From assembly GCA_900128395.1 (NCBI GenBank), contig LT649297.1, forward strand, positions 1 to 42,873: a stretch of 42,873 bases of DNA, written 5' to 3'. The notes below the pieces were generated by a model, which saw only the letters and a list, made by a program, of their open reading frames with translations, did no database searches and was not told the DNA's origin. Positions 1 to 11,251 of the stretch are shown here, piece by piece (position 1 is the stretch's first letter; every line of letters starts with the position of its first letter). Made by a program: the position numbers and the translations under genes. Source of the DNA: Stramenopiles sp. TOSAG23-2. Taxonomy: Eukaryota; Sar.

Positions 1-1071
1 GGTAGGGATTTTAATGACAAAATGTCTGCATTACAAAATGCACAATTTAAACGTAAAGGAAAATTAATTGTCTTTACAGCAAGTATGTTGTATGTGATTA
101 TTTTAATTACTACTGTTATTTTTGAAATAATCGCGTTAGCAGATGTTAATAACAAAAACTGTAATGCTTACATTAATGAAAATTTTAATTATTGGAAAGA
201 AAATTGTCAAATTAAAGTACCCTTATGCAATGATATGTTCAAAACTAAATGTGATTGTGCTGTATTAAAAATTGTTGGACATAATATGACAAAATTGCAT
301 GATGTAAATTTTGTGAAAATGACTTCATTACGTAGCGCAACAATAAGTAGAGGCCGATTGCAAAAATTGCCTGACAATATGGAACTATTGATAAAGATGA
401 ATAGATTTGATGTTTCATTTAATAATTTACAAACGTTTGATGTGGATGTATTGAAATGGACATATTTGTCACAATTGTGGTTGATGTTTAATAACATCAC
501 GCAGCATAATAAAAATTTATGGCAACATCCAGAGTTGGTAAATCTAGCAATAAACAGTAATAAAGGTTTATGGATGCCGTTGAATGTTGACAAATTAAAA
601 TTACCACAATTGATATATTTACATATGGGTAATAATAGTGGTATCATTCCAAGTGAATTAAGTTCCAAGCAACTTCCATCAATTATTGACATGTATCTTG
701 ATGGAAATAAAATGGAAAATCTTCCATCTAAATTTAATACATTTCAAACTACTTTACAATATCTTGGAATGGCTAGATGTGGATTGAAAGAATTACAATA
801 TTTAGAATCTTTTGAGAATTTGAGATATTTAGATGCAAGAAACAATAGTCTAATCTCCGTGTCTTCAGAAATTAAAAAAATGATGAAAGACACGGTAGAT
901 TTTGAATCTTATTTTTCTGGAAATCCCGTTTGTCAAAGTGATAAAGATTTGAATTGTACACCATTATGTACAGAATATTGTTGGTCAGAGAAGGGATTTA
1001 CTAATAAGGGATGTGATGTGACATGTGATTCGCGTGAATGTGGTTATGATGGGGGAGAGTGTAAGATATAA
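1..1071 (+). CDS. LRR-LNR single-pass membrane protein (5' end open)
   Basis: The first ATG is at 22, but the same frame is open back to base 1, so the N-terminus may lie outside the window. From that ATG the protein has 349 residues. A basic stretch (FKRKGK) precedes one hydrophobic segment at about residues 15-40, which fits a signal anchor. Residues 80-290 hold degenerate leucine-rich repeats with LxxLxxxxN-like units (for example LPSIIDMYLDGNKMENLP). The C-terminus is a Lin-12/Notch repeat: spaced cysteines ending in CDVTCDSRECGYDGGEC, the calcium-binding LNR signature. Several NxS/T sites agree with an extracellular location. Adhesion or recognition at the cell surface is inferred; no ligand can be named. 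The gene converges on the next one at 1401-3023. Confidence 0.75.
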   Translation, partial: GRDFNDKMSALQNAQFKRKGKLIVFTASMLYVIILITTVIFEIIALADVNNKNCNAYINENFNYWKENCQIKVPLCNDMFKTKCDCAVLKIVGHNMTKLHDVNFVKMTSLRSATISRGRLQKLPDNMELLIKMNRFDVSFNNLQTFDVDVLKWTYLSQLWLMFNNITQHNKNLWQHPELVNLAINSNKGLWMPLNVDKLKLPQLIYLHMGNNSGIIPSELSSKQLPSIIDMYLDGNKMENLPSKFNTFQTTLQYLGMARCGLKELQYLESFENLRYLDARNNSLISVSSEIKKMMKDTVDFESYFSGNPVCQSDKDLNCTPLCTEYCWSEKGFTNKGCDVTCDSRECGYDGGECKI

Positions 1072-1324
1072 AATACACGTACGAACCGTATATTTTTGTG
1101 ATAATTTTTATTATACGAAGTAATTTAAATATTTTATGATATGCATATGTCATTTGTCATTTTAAAAAATAATTTCAAATTATATTTGGATGGATATGCA
1201 TATTTAATCATCATCATTCACAAATTACGAATATTTAACAACTTGTTTAAAAAAGGTGTGTGTGTGGATGATATGATACTCTTTTTCTCAGAGAGATATC
1301 ATATATATATAATATATATAATAT

Positions 1325-1365
1325 GATGGTTAAAATCTAAGTTATAATAATTTTACACTTTCTCG
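1325..1365. repeat. Dispersed repeat in convergent 3' spacer, copy 1
   Basis: A 25-base stretch starting GATGGTTAAAATCTAAG is identical to the reverse complement of a stretch at 11041-11077, and similarity runs on for about 12 more bases. A shorter copy of the core lies at 29660-29676. This copy sits between two convergent genes, beyond both stop codons. Confidence 0.6.
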
Positions 1366-1400
1366 TGTTTTAAGTAATATGCTCTTAAAGACACACATTT

Positions 1401-3023
1401 TTAACAACCTGCTCGCGTATTCTGCAACAATCTTCTTCTCCTAACCCTTCTCTGCAATAATGGTGCATGGCCTGATGCAGTGTGTTGCTTTCCTTGTGGC
1501 TTATCTTGTGGCTTTCCTGGTTGCTTTCTATCGTCTTGTGGCTTTCCTGGTTGCTTTCTATCGTTTATCTTGTGGCTTTCCTGGTTGCTTTCTGTCGTTT
1601 TACACTTTTCTGGTTCTGTTTTCTCAATCTTGCATACTGGAAGCTTGTTCGGAACAGGCTTAGTCAAACATTGTTTCTCTGTTTCATTAAACTGTCCCAT
1701 TTCGTCAGGGCAATAGCATACATCAGAAGCATTCAACTCGGGAGCCTCTGCATGATTTCTAGTAACATTCACCAAATCACAAATTGGTTCATCGTAAACA
1801 CCTAAATGATAATCGAAATTAAATTGGCATTTCACTGGAATAGGTTTTATATTTGCTCCGTTTGTTTTGGATTTGCCCGTAATGTTACACACTAAGTCAA
1901 TATCCTTTCCAATTTCATTATCTTTATCCTTACAAGTTACAAGACGATGGCACAATTCATGCTTGAAATATGGTTCAGAATCTGCATCATTAAAAGCTAA
2001 ATCGTTATAACAATTTACGACTAACTGGGTAACATCTTTGTTATTATCTTTCTTCCACCAAGCTCCATCTATCCAATCTTTCCCGTTAACTTGTGGGCAT
2101 GCCACGTCTGTAATATCTGCATTAATAGCAGATGATACTTTTTTCATGTTCTCCACGCTAATGCCACCTAGTTCCTTGTTATTATTTGGAGTGCCAGCAG
2201 TACATCGTCTTCCATATATATTTCCACTCATATCTTGATTTCCCATCTCAAATAAATGTTTTTTGTATGCTCTTTGGGTACATTTGATACAACACGTGGT
2301 GCTTTTAAACGTTTCCTTCACATCGGTGATATGTTTCAAAGCTTTCTTTAAAATCATCTCTTCGTTCAAAAACTTTCTTCTAAACAAATTCATAATTCCT
2401 TTAATTCTTTTTTTGTTTTCACGCACATGCATCTCAATAGATGTCGCATGCGTCTTCATAGAGCTAATATTCTGTTTCATAGAGACAATTGCCTCACTGT
2501 TTCTACGCTCGCGATCGTTAATAGAGCTGACACGATCGTTAATAGAGCTAACAACTTTTGCAAAAGTTTTAAAACCATCAACTACTTCTGATACATCTGC
2601 ATCATCTTCGATGCCTATACCACGAATATTATCTAAGTGATTTTCCGAACAATATTTGTGTTTTGGACCTTTAATAACAATAGCTTGACTATCTTTAGAA
2701 TTTCCAAGAATATTATGCGTGTCACCAACTATTTTAGAAAATAAAGTTACTTTGCATCCTGTTGGAATATCAAAACCTTTTGCAACACTTGATAATATAT
2801 GAAATGTTTGCCCTTTTTTTTTCTCATATTGTTCAAGTTTATCGTTAAAACTACAAGTTTTATATGTTTGTATTTTCCCTTTACACGTCTCATTTTCTAA
2901 CCTTTCAGCAATTTTGTCGAGATCCATGATTGAAGGTTCTAACTGTTGTTGTTGTGCAAAAACACCCGATTTTGCTATGATGAAGATATTACATAATAGT
3001 AATAAAAATAATATACGTACCAT
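1401..3023 (-). CDS. Secreted coiled-coil protein with βγ-crystallin-like segment and Gln/Pro/Lys repeats
   Basis: 540 residues. An N-terminal signal peptide (MVRILFLLLLCNIFIIAKSG, likely cut before AQQQQ) marks it as secreted. At about residues 66-140, a CKVTLFSKIVGD strand-like motif followed by LDNIRGIGIED resembles one βγ-crystallin-type unit; this is a weak match. Residues 155-240 are rich in heptad-like Ile/Met/Lys spacing and look coiled coil. About 20 cysteines follow in the C-terminal half. Residues 485-515 carry tandem KPQDDRKQPG-type repeats, encoded by near-identical 30-base repeats at about 1495-1605. The tail is very basic (RRVRRRR). There are several NxS/T sites. It could be a cell-surface or extracellular-matrix component; no known family was recognised with certainty. 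Confidence 0.65.
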   Translation of the reverse strand: MVRILFLLLLCNIFIIAKSGVFAQQQQLEPSIMDLDKIAERLENETCKGKIQTYKTCSFNDKLEQYEKKKGQTFHILSSVAKGFDIPTGCKVTLFSKIVGDTHNILGNSKDSQAIVIKGPKHKYCSENHLDNIRGIGIEDDADVSEVVDGFKTFAKVVSSINDRVSSINDRERRNSEAIVSMKQNISSMKTHATSIEMHVRENKKRIKGIMNLFRRKFLNEEMILKKALKHITDVKETFKSTTCCIKCTQRAYKKHLFEMGNQDMSGNIYGRRCTAGTPNNNKELGGISVENMKKVSSAINADITDVACPQVNGKDWIDGAWWKKDNNKDVTQLVVNCYNDLAFNDADSEPYFKHELCHRLVTCKDKDNEIGKDIDLVCNITGKSKTNGANIKPIPVKCQFNFDYHLGVYDEPICDLVNVTRNHAEAPELNASDVCYCPDEMGQFNETEKQCLTKPVPNKLPVCKIEKTEPEKCKTTESNQESHKINDRKQPGKPQDDRKQPGKPQDKPQGKQHTASGHAPLLQRRVRRRRLLQNTRAGC

Positions 3024-3475
3024 CTTTGGTTTGGTGGTTGGTATTTAACATGCGTTGGTATGTTTTTGTTGTTGTGGTTATTGGTGTTGATATATATGTA
3101 TGTCGTTGTTAAGATTTATGTAAATTATTGCTTCTCTATATATAGAATATTAATGCAACAATGCTGGCCATATACATGTAGCTGGATCGCGCCCCTTTTT
3201 TTTTTTTTTTTTCTGATCAACCTCCCATTTTGTTTTTACATAAAATCCAAAAATGGCCAATGTTAATTTGGATGAAAATATCAAGAATATCCGATTTTAT
3301 GATATTATCCTATATAAATATATATTTATTGAATTTATGATATACTAAATATGTACTTATTTGAACCCCACTACATAGAACATAGAATTGTATAATGGTA
3401 TTCGTATACTGTAATGGTATTTAAATGAAATATACTAACAAGTACAAATATATGAAATCTGGTGTCCTGGTTTAA

Positions 3476-3705
3476 TAAATAACACTACACAGTATTAAGA
3501 AATGATAAAAAACATTCCTCAATTCTTCCTCTCGGTATGGTTGTTTCGACTATCATAAATAACACTACACAGTATTAATGATATTAAGAAATGATAAAAA
3601 ACATTCTTCAATTCTTCCTCTCGGTATGGTTGTTTATATAATAAATAACACTACACAGTACTAAGAAAATATAAAAAACATTCTTCCTCAATTCTCCCTG
3701 ACCAC
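3476..3705. repeat. Three imperfect tandem repeats of about 60-85 bases
   Basis: Units begin near 3476, 3557 and 3645. Each contains AATAACACTACACAGTA, then AAATGATAAAAAACATTC (or a variant), then CAATTCTTCCTCTCGG and TATGGTTGTTT in the first two. The copies have small indels, so this is old duplication rather than an assembly error. They lie in the divergent spacer 3024-3880 between the secreted protein gene and the helicase gene. The rest of that spacer is AT-rich, with a poly-T run near 3197-3214 and a (TA)n tract at 3809-3831. Confidence 0.7.
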
Positions 3706-3808
3706 AAAAAACATAGAATTCGACTTCATTTATTATAAAACTAGTATTAATAGAGACAGAGGAATATACACAGGCACAACACACGTACGTAGCAGTAATA
3801 CATATACA

Positions 3809-3831
3809 ATATATATATATATATATATATA
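3809..3831. promoter_or_regulatory. (TA)n tract upstream of helicase start
   Basis: An uninterrupted TA dinucleotide run lies about 50 bases before the ATG at 3881. Similar tracts sit just upstream of many other genes in this window (near 13412, 17236, 27770, 31705, 32330, 33176 and 35638). A promoter or 5'-UTR role is inferred only from that recurrence. Confidence 0.35.
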
Positions 3832-3880
3832 CATACAATCGTCTATATACAATAGTCTATATATCGACAACATAGTGTAA

Positions 3881-6053
<2,173 letters not shown>

Positions 6054-6646
6054 GTAATTCGTAATGATATACGATCGCAATATAATATATGTATATGTAT
6101 ATATATATATGTGTATGTTGACACGATTTGTAAAAAAATGTAAAATAGTATGTGTGTGTGTGTGTGTGTGTAATATTTTCATAATTTTTTTTCTTTTATA
6201 TTAATTCAATTAATAGTAATAGAATTACAGAATATCGCACTCTCCAGGCTGGGCAGGCCGGCAGGCACTTCACTCCAGCACTCCAGCAGCACTTACTATA
6301 AATACCAAAAAGTCTTTTTGTAAATACTGGTGGTACGAAGAATTCCTGATTTTAATTTTGGGCTGTAGCAGGCTGGGCAGGCGAAGATGAGGGGATCGAG
6401 TAACTGGTGGTGGATGATGGCACGATGGGCCTATTTTTTGGAGCATTTCGTTTTTTTTTTATGATGTGCTTATTTATATTATATTATTATTAGAATTATA
6501 TATTTATATATATGGATTTTAATCTCTATTTCTTATAATACCTGGCTTACACAAAATTAAAAGACAAAAGACAAAAGAATAATACCTGGAATACAAAGAT
6601 CAAAAAGAGAAAAGAAAAACGTTGAAATATATTATCTTCTATAGAT
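6054..6646. other. Intergenic spacer with GC-rich GGCTGG patches
   Basis: There is no convincing gene. It holds (TA)n near 6090-6110, (TG)n at about 6150-6170, and two GC-rich patches (about 6241-6295 and 6361-6400) that share CAGGCTGGGCAGGC. A related GGCTGG-rich patch lies at 13540-13600. It separates two genes on the same strand, so promoter elements of the downstream gene are expected here. Confidence 0.5.
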
Positions 6647-9600
6647 GTGTTTATGTTAAAGATGGCATCTTCCATTGATAATGATAAATTTGAAATTGAA
6701 AAAGACGAAACTGGTGTATTTTTGAATCCATTGTTTGAAAAGAAAGCAATACTTAATAAAAGTGAAAATGATTTGGAAGCAAAAGATGTGATAATTGATG
6801 ATAAGAAGAAAAAAATGAATGGTTGTTACAAAAGACTATGTACGGTAAAAACAAAAAGTGGTACCCGGCGCCGCCGACGTTCGATTTTTAACGAAAAGAT
6901 TGATAATGCCAAATTGAAATATGTTGAAATTCAACGTAGAAATGCTTATTTATTAAAATGGTTGAATGTTTGTTTTACTATATTATTTCAAGTACTATAT
7001 TATTATGATATCTATACAGACGTTGTATTAATTGTCAAGTTGCAGAATACTGGTAATCCGGTATGGACATCAATGATGATTTTCTTCGTCATACTTCCAT
7101 ACGCCGTAACAGCATTTTGTATAGTACAGTATATGAAAAAACTTCACAAGGAATATTTTAATGGTGTTTGTCGAAGTTTAAAAACATACATTAGTATACC
7201 AGTGATTACTCCCTTTTTCGATATCTTAATTCTTTTTTATAGGGTTCCAGCCGTAGGTGGTTGCATAGGCATCGAAGTAATGACATTTATGGCTCAATAC
7301 GAAGGGTTGCGGGTTATATTAGAACAAGTATTCGAATCAGTGCCACAAACATGTCTTCAGCTGTATATATACCTCTATTGTAGTCAACCTGGTGCATGCA
7401 AGTTAAAACAAGATGAAGAAAGTGCTCTTATTACATCTTTGGTAGTATCAGTAACATCCATATTTTATCGGATTGTTAAAACAGTCCTTATTTTAAACAC
7501 AGCTGAATTAAGTTTTCGACAATATGTTAGCCAGTTATTACAAGTTGGTGGGGGGTTACCAATTTCTGCAATAGCTGAAGATAAGTTAGAAAAGTTAGAA
7601 ATTCCTACTTGGATATCTAGACCACAATTGGAGAGACTTGCGCATGTTTTGTCAGATAATGTTTCCGTGAGAGAAATCGAACTAAGTTGGGAGACAATCG
7701 CACACGATGAAATATTTTTGTTATATGATCAATGCCATGACCATCCCGCATTCAAAAAAAACAAAAATTTTATTAAGACCCTTTACAAGCATGAATGTGT
7801 AGATGGTGCAGCTAAAGTTCTTGCTGATTTTGTAGAAATAAAAGACATCAAGCTACTGTATTTTGTAGATGCTAGGAGTTCAGATTTTTTTAAAAATTCT
7901 CGAAGTTCAAAATTAGAGTTTAAATACAAACATATGTCTTCTGATGAAATATTACGCTTGATGATTTTATGCCACAAATGTACACCAACCATTAAAGAGA
8001 TCATAGACAATATAAGCCCAGCACAATTATCAACCTTGTGCAACAATCAAAAAATGTGCAATCGATTGGAAATATACGACTTAACATTGATGAAATATCT
8101 AGATTTAAAAAATTCATTTTTCAAGAAAGGTATTCTTGAAAAGCCACTTAAATTAACATTTGCTTATAAAGCAATGCCAATTTTGGACATTTGCAATTTG
8201 ATTAAATTAAATTTATATTCCGTTAATTTTGTTGAAATTGCCCCTTGCTTAAATGTCTTGAACAAACATGAAATTATACTCCTTGGAGAGTCTTTATCGC
8301 ATAACAAATATATTAAAGAACTGAAAATAAATTTCAAAGATTCAGATACAGAGATTTCCGATCTCATAATATTGTTTCGGAAATATCGCTTATCTGAGAG
8401 TCTGATACTCAAATGGTTATGCGAAGGCATTGGGAAAGAATGGATTAAAATCGAGAATTTATCGACAAAATCCATTTGTAATTTGATGGAATGGCTTCGT
8501 TACGATGGAAGTATGCTACCATTCCGTTATCGAAACGTGGATTTTTCCCAGCATAACATAGTTAATAATTCCATCCCTGAACTTGTAAAGAGTATAAATC
8601 GTACGGCGGCACTGTGGTCCGATAATTTGATCGAATTAAGATTTGATTGGTCACAACTAGGCTTAGAAAATATACTATTGTTGGCCACTACAAATCATGC
8701 TAAGTTGAAGGGTATTGAGCAGCACGAAATAGATGGTTCAAAGTGGGATTTAGTGAAAATTAAATCTGTTTTAATGCAGTTAAAAGACTATAATGTCAAA
8801 GTGGATTCTTCTTTTGATTTTAGTATTAAATTTGATTGGGGATGCATGAAGATAACAACCGTCGCGGAGATTGTTGCAGTGAATTGTTTCGAAGTTCGTG
8901 TGCTAGATTTACGTCAAGTCAACTTACAGAATTGCACAACAGCTGAAATTATATCACTCTCCAAGTCATTGAAACTCAATAGTGGACTTTGTAAAATATT
9001 TATTTCTTGGAAAACTGTGCCAGCCAAGTATATACAAATTTTGTCTACTTCTAAACATAAAGCACTTGTTATATCAATAAACCATCTTTCACTAGAGCAA
9101 AAAATTGATATTCTAGCTTTGAACATTAGCTTGCCTGAGTTCGAATTAGATCTAACCAACGATCAGTTTGATTCTAAAATGGCGCATATCGATCAATTAT
9201 CTAAAGCGTTAACAATCAATACTTCTTTACATTATTTAAAATTGGATTGGCTAAAATTTTCAATTTTAGACATTGTGAAGCTTTTAGATACTCATCATCA
9301 GTCATTAAAAGAGATCAATATATCCCACTGTGAAGTGACTGTTGATATTATCATGAAAATTACCAACATGGAAGACGTTTGCCGTCTTATCGTACCTTGG
9401 CAGGAGAAATTATCGAATGAAGTATGTAAGATCTTACGGTGCTTTTCATTGATTGATGTCAATGTAACGACTCCATCCGGAAAACTATTCATCAAATTAA
9501 GCGACGATGAAATGCCAACTGTGGAACAGTTTCTCATGGTAACACCTGGATTAAAGTGGAGTAAATTTTTACTCCTGGCATATAAACAAGGCATTGATTT

Positions 9601-11002
9601 CTTTAATATCGTAAAACTTAAAATAAATAAGAATCATAAATTTGATGTCACGGGGGCAGTAAATGCAATAACATTGTATAAGGATAAAAAACTAGTACAA
9701 CACCTAACAACAATAAGTGTTAATTTGCTATCCACCTCTATTGGTGTAGGGCAGTCCTTAGAGGATTTGTATCTGGATGAATTTGATACCGATGCCCCAT
9801 GGATTCGACAAAGAGAGGCAGACAACCAACGACGTTGGGCATTATTATGTAAATGTGAACCTGGACAGAAAATCGCAGACTTGGAAAAAGAAGAAGAATT
9901 TAATACATTGAAGGAGACTATAAATGCCCTTCAAAACAATATAGAAATTTTGAATAATTTGTCTACACCGGAAGAGGGAGCCGAAGAATTTGTAAAGTTC
10001 GTTATGAATACCCACGAACCGCTCTCTGCAAACTCAGGTAATATTTGGAAAGGATTTAAAGAAGACGATGGTGTGTCAAAAATAGAAAGAGGTAGAATTA
10101 AAATGAAAAAAAAATACCCGAATACGTATTTTATTTGTGTTTGTTTTGCTTTTGGAATTACTTTTTGTGGTCTACTTGTGGTTCTTATTGCTTCCATTTA
10201 CCTTTTAGCCTGGTTTATTTACTATATGTATTTTTTAGTTTGTGGGAATATCCATTTCGGCATCATGTTTTTGGTACAAGAAAAAGAATGCAGTTATTTG
10301 CTTGAATGTATAGATGAAATGGATACTACTCATTATAAAGTCAATGTGTCTCAAACAAATGGAACATATATCAATTCGTATAGTAGACAAGGCAGCTCTA
10401 TTGATGATTTTAATTGTTCCTCACTGGCTTCTGCGATTAATTCATATGCCAGGGTGAGTATTTTCGGCACTTTTTTTGCATGTTGTGTGTCTTCTTGTCT
10501 TTTGGTAGGTGTCGAATTAGCTGACACTAATTCCATATATTCGTTTCAAGATTTAGTCTGTAGATTAGCCTTTTTGTGTTTACCTATGGCTTTACTATTT
10601 GGTTTTAACCAATTGCTGTTGTATCTATGTGAAAATAGTTATCGAGCAGCAAAGGTTTATGTTGATTATTATAACAATTACAGTAGTATCTATCAATCTC
10701 TTTGGTGTGTTCGTGATGCTGGCTGGTATTATGATGTATTGAAAAATGCACAGATTGTTCTTCGTTGGCAACTAGGCGTCCTTTTATTTATATATGCATG
10801 GTTGTTTTTATTGTTTTTGTCCGCTTGTTTTGGTATCAAAAAAAACAAAGAAAAAAGGCGCTTAGAAGAGGAACGCAAAGCTGCTGAAGAGAAGGTCAAG
10901 AATGCGAGAATACAAATAAAAAGAGAACAAGAATCAGAAAAGGAGAAGCATCTACAAAAGATAACAGAGGAAACAACCATTTTTTTTACTGAGATACAAT
11001 AA
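6647..11002 (+). CDS. Large polytopic membrane protein: XK-related-like N-terminus, LRR-like middle, C-terminal TM bundle
   Basis: 1451 residues; ATG at 6647, with another in frame at 6662 (MASSID) as a plausible start. Residues 1-100 are charged and cytosolic-looking (GTRRRRRS). Hydrophobic segments lie near 104-122, 141-161, 182-200 and 263-284. YYDIYTDVVLIVKL and FESVPQTCLQLYIYLY resemble the conserved acidic-TM and ESxPQxxLQxY motifs of XK-related scramblases. Residues 320-1070 show irregular repeats of the form LxxLxLDW and IxxLRFDWSQLGLENILLL, like leucine-rich repeats of the RNI type. Four more hydrophobic segments fall near 1159-1200, 1268-1290, 1305-1327 and 1375-1396, with an extracellular NxS/T-rich loop between the first two. 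The tail (1398-1445) is a charged coiled coil. Lipid transport or signalling is possible but unproven. No introns are seen. Confidence 0.7.
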   Translation: MFMLKMASSIDNDKFEIEKDETGVFLNPLFEKKAILNKSENDLEAKDVIIDDKKKKMNGCYKRLCTVKTKSGTRRRRRSIFNEKIDNAKLKYVEIQRRNAYLLKWLNVCFTILFQVLYYYDIYTDVVLIVKLQNTGNPVWTSMMIFFVILPYAVTAFCIVQYMKKLHKEYFNGVCRSLKTYISIPVITPFFDILILFYRVPAVGGCIGIEVMTFMAQYEGLRVILEQVFESVPQTCLQLYIYLYCSQPGACKLKQDEESALITSLVVSVTSIFYRIVKTVLILNTAELSFRQYVSQLLQVGGGLPISAIAEDKLEKLEIPTWISRPQLERLAHVLSDNVSVREIELSWETIAHDEIFLLYDQCHDHPAFKKNKNFIKTLYKHECVDGAAKVLADFVEIKDIKLLYFVDARSSDFFKNSRSSKLEFKYKHMSSDEILRLMILCHKCTPTIKEIIDNISPAQLSTLCNNQKMCNRLEIYDLTLMKYLDLKNSFFKKGILEKPLKLTFAYKAMPILDICNLIKLNLYSVNFVEIAPCLNVLNKHEIILLGESLSHNKYIKELKINFKDSDTEISDLIILFRKYRLSESLILKWLCEGIGKEWIKIENLSTKSICNLMEWLRYDGSMLPFRYRNVDFSQHNIVNNSIPELVKSINRTAALWSDNLIELRFDWSQLGLENILLLATTNHAKLKGIEQHEIDGSKWDLVKIKSVLMQLKDYNVKVDSSFDFSIKFDWGCMKITTVAEIVAVNCFEVRVLDLRQVNLQNCTTAEIISLSKSLKLNSGLCKIFISWKTVPAKYIQILSTSKHKALVISINHLSLEQKIDILALNISLPEFELDLTNDQFDSKMAHIDQLSKALTINTSLHYLKLDWLKFSILDIVKLLDTHHQSLKEINISHCEVTVDIIMKITNMEDVCRLIVPWQEKLSNEVCKILRCFSLIDVNVTTPSGKLFIKLSDDEMPTVEQFLMVTPGLKWSKFLLLAYKQGIDFFNIVKLKINKNHKFDVTGAVNAITLYKDKKLVQHLTTISVNLLSTSIGVGQSLEDLYLDEFDTDAPWIRQREADNQRRWALLCKCEPGQKIADLEKEEEFNTLKETINALQNNIEILNNLSTPEEGAEEFVKFVMNTHEPLSANSGNIWKGFKEDDGVSKIERGRIKMKKKYPNTYFICVCFAFGITFCGLLVVLIASIYLLAWFIYYMYFLVCGNIHFGIMFLVQEKECSYLLECIDEMDTTHYKVNVSQTNGTYINSYSRQGSSIDDFNCSSLASAINSYARVSIFGTFFACCVSSCLLVGVELADTNSIYSFQDLVCRLAFLCLPMALLFGFNQLLLYLCENSYRAAKVYVDYYNNYSSIYQSLWCVRDAGWYYDVLKNAQIVLRWQLGVLLFIYAWLFLLFLSACFGIKKNKEKRRLEEERKAAEEKVKNARIQIKREQESEKEKHLQKITEETTIFFTEIQ

Positions 11003-11040
11003 GAGAACATAAAAAATAATTTATAAAAATATTAATTAGA

Positions 11041-11078
11041 GAAGTGTAAAAATATTATAACTTAGATTTTAACCATCA
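11041..11078. repeat. Dispersed repeat in convergent 3' spacer, copy 2 (inverted)
   Basis: The reverse complement reads GATGGTTAAAATCTAAG followed by TTATAATATTTTTACACTT, matching 1325-1362 at all but about one or two positions. It lies between the convergent ends at 11002 and 11252, the same context as copy 1. Confidence 0.6.
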
Positions 11079-11251
11079 TCTAAAATATTTATAATATATG
11101 CATATCATATTTGTTTTTACACGCCATTTGTATTTAACACACTTATTTTTATTTTTTCTTCTATTTTTTTCGAACAAAAATAACTATAAAGACGCGTGTG
11201 TGTATACATATTACATTACATTACACGTAAAAACCACAAAATTTAAATACA

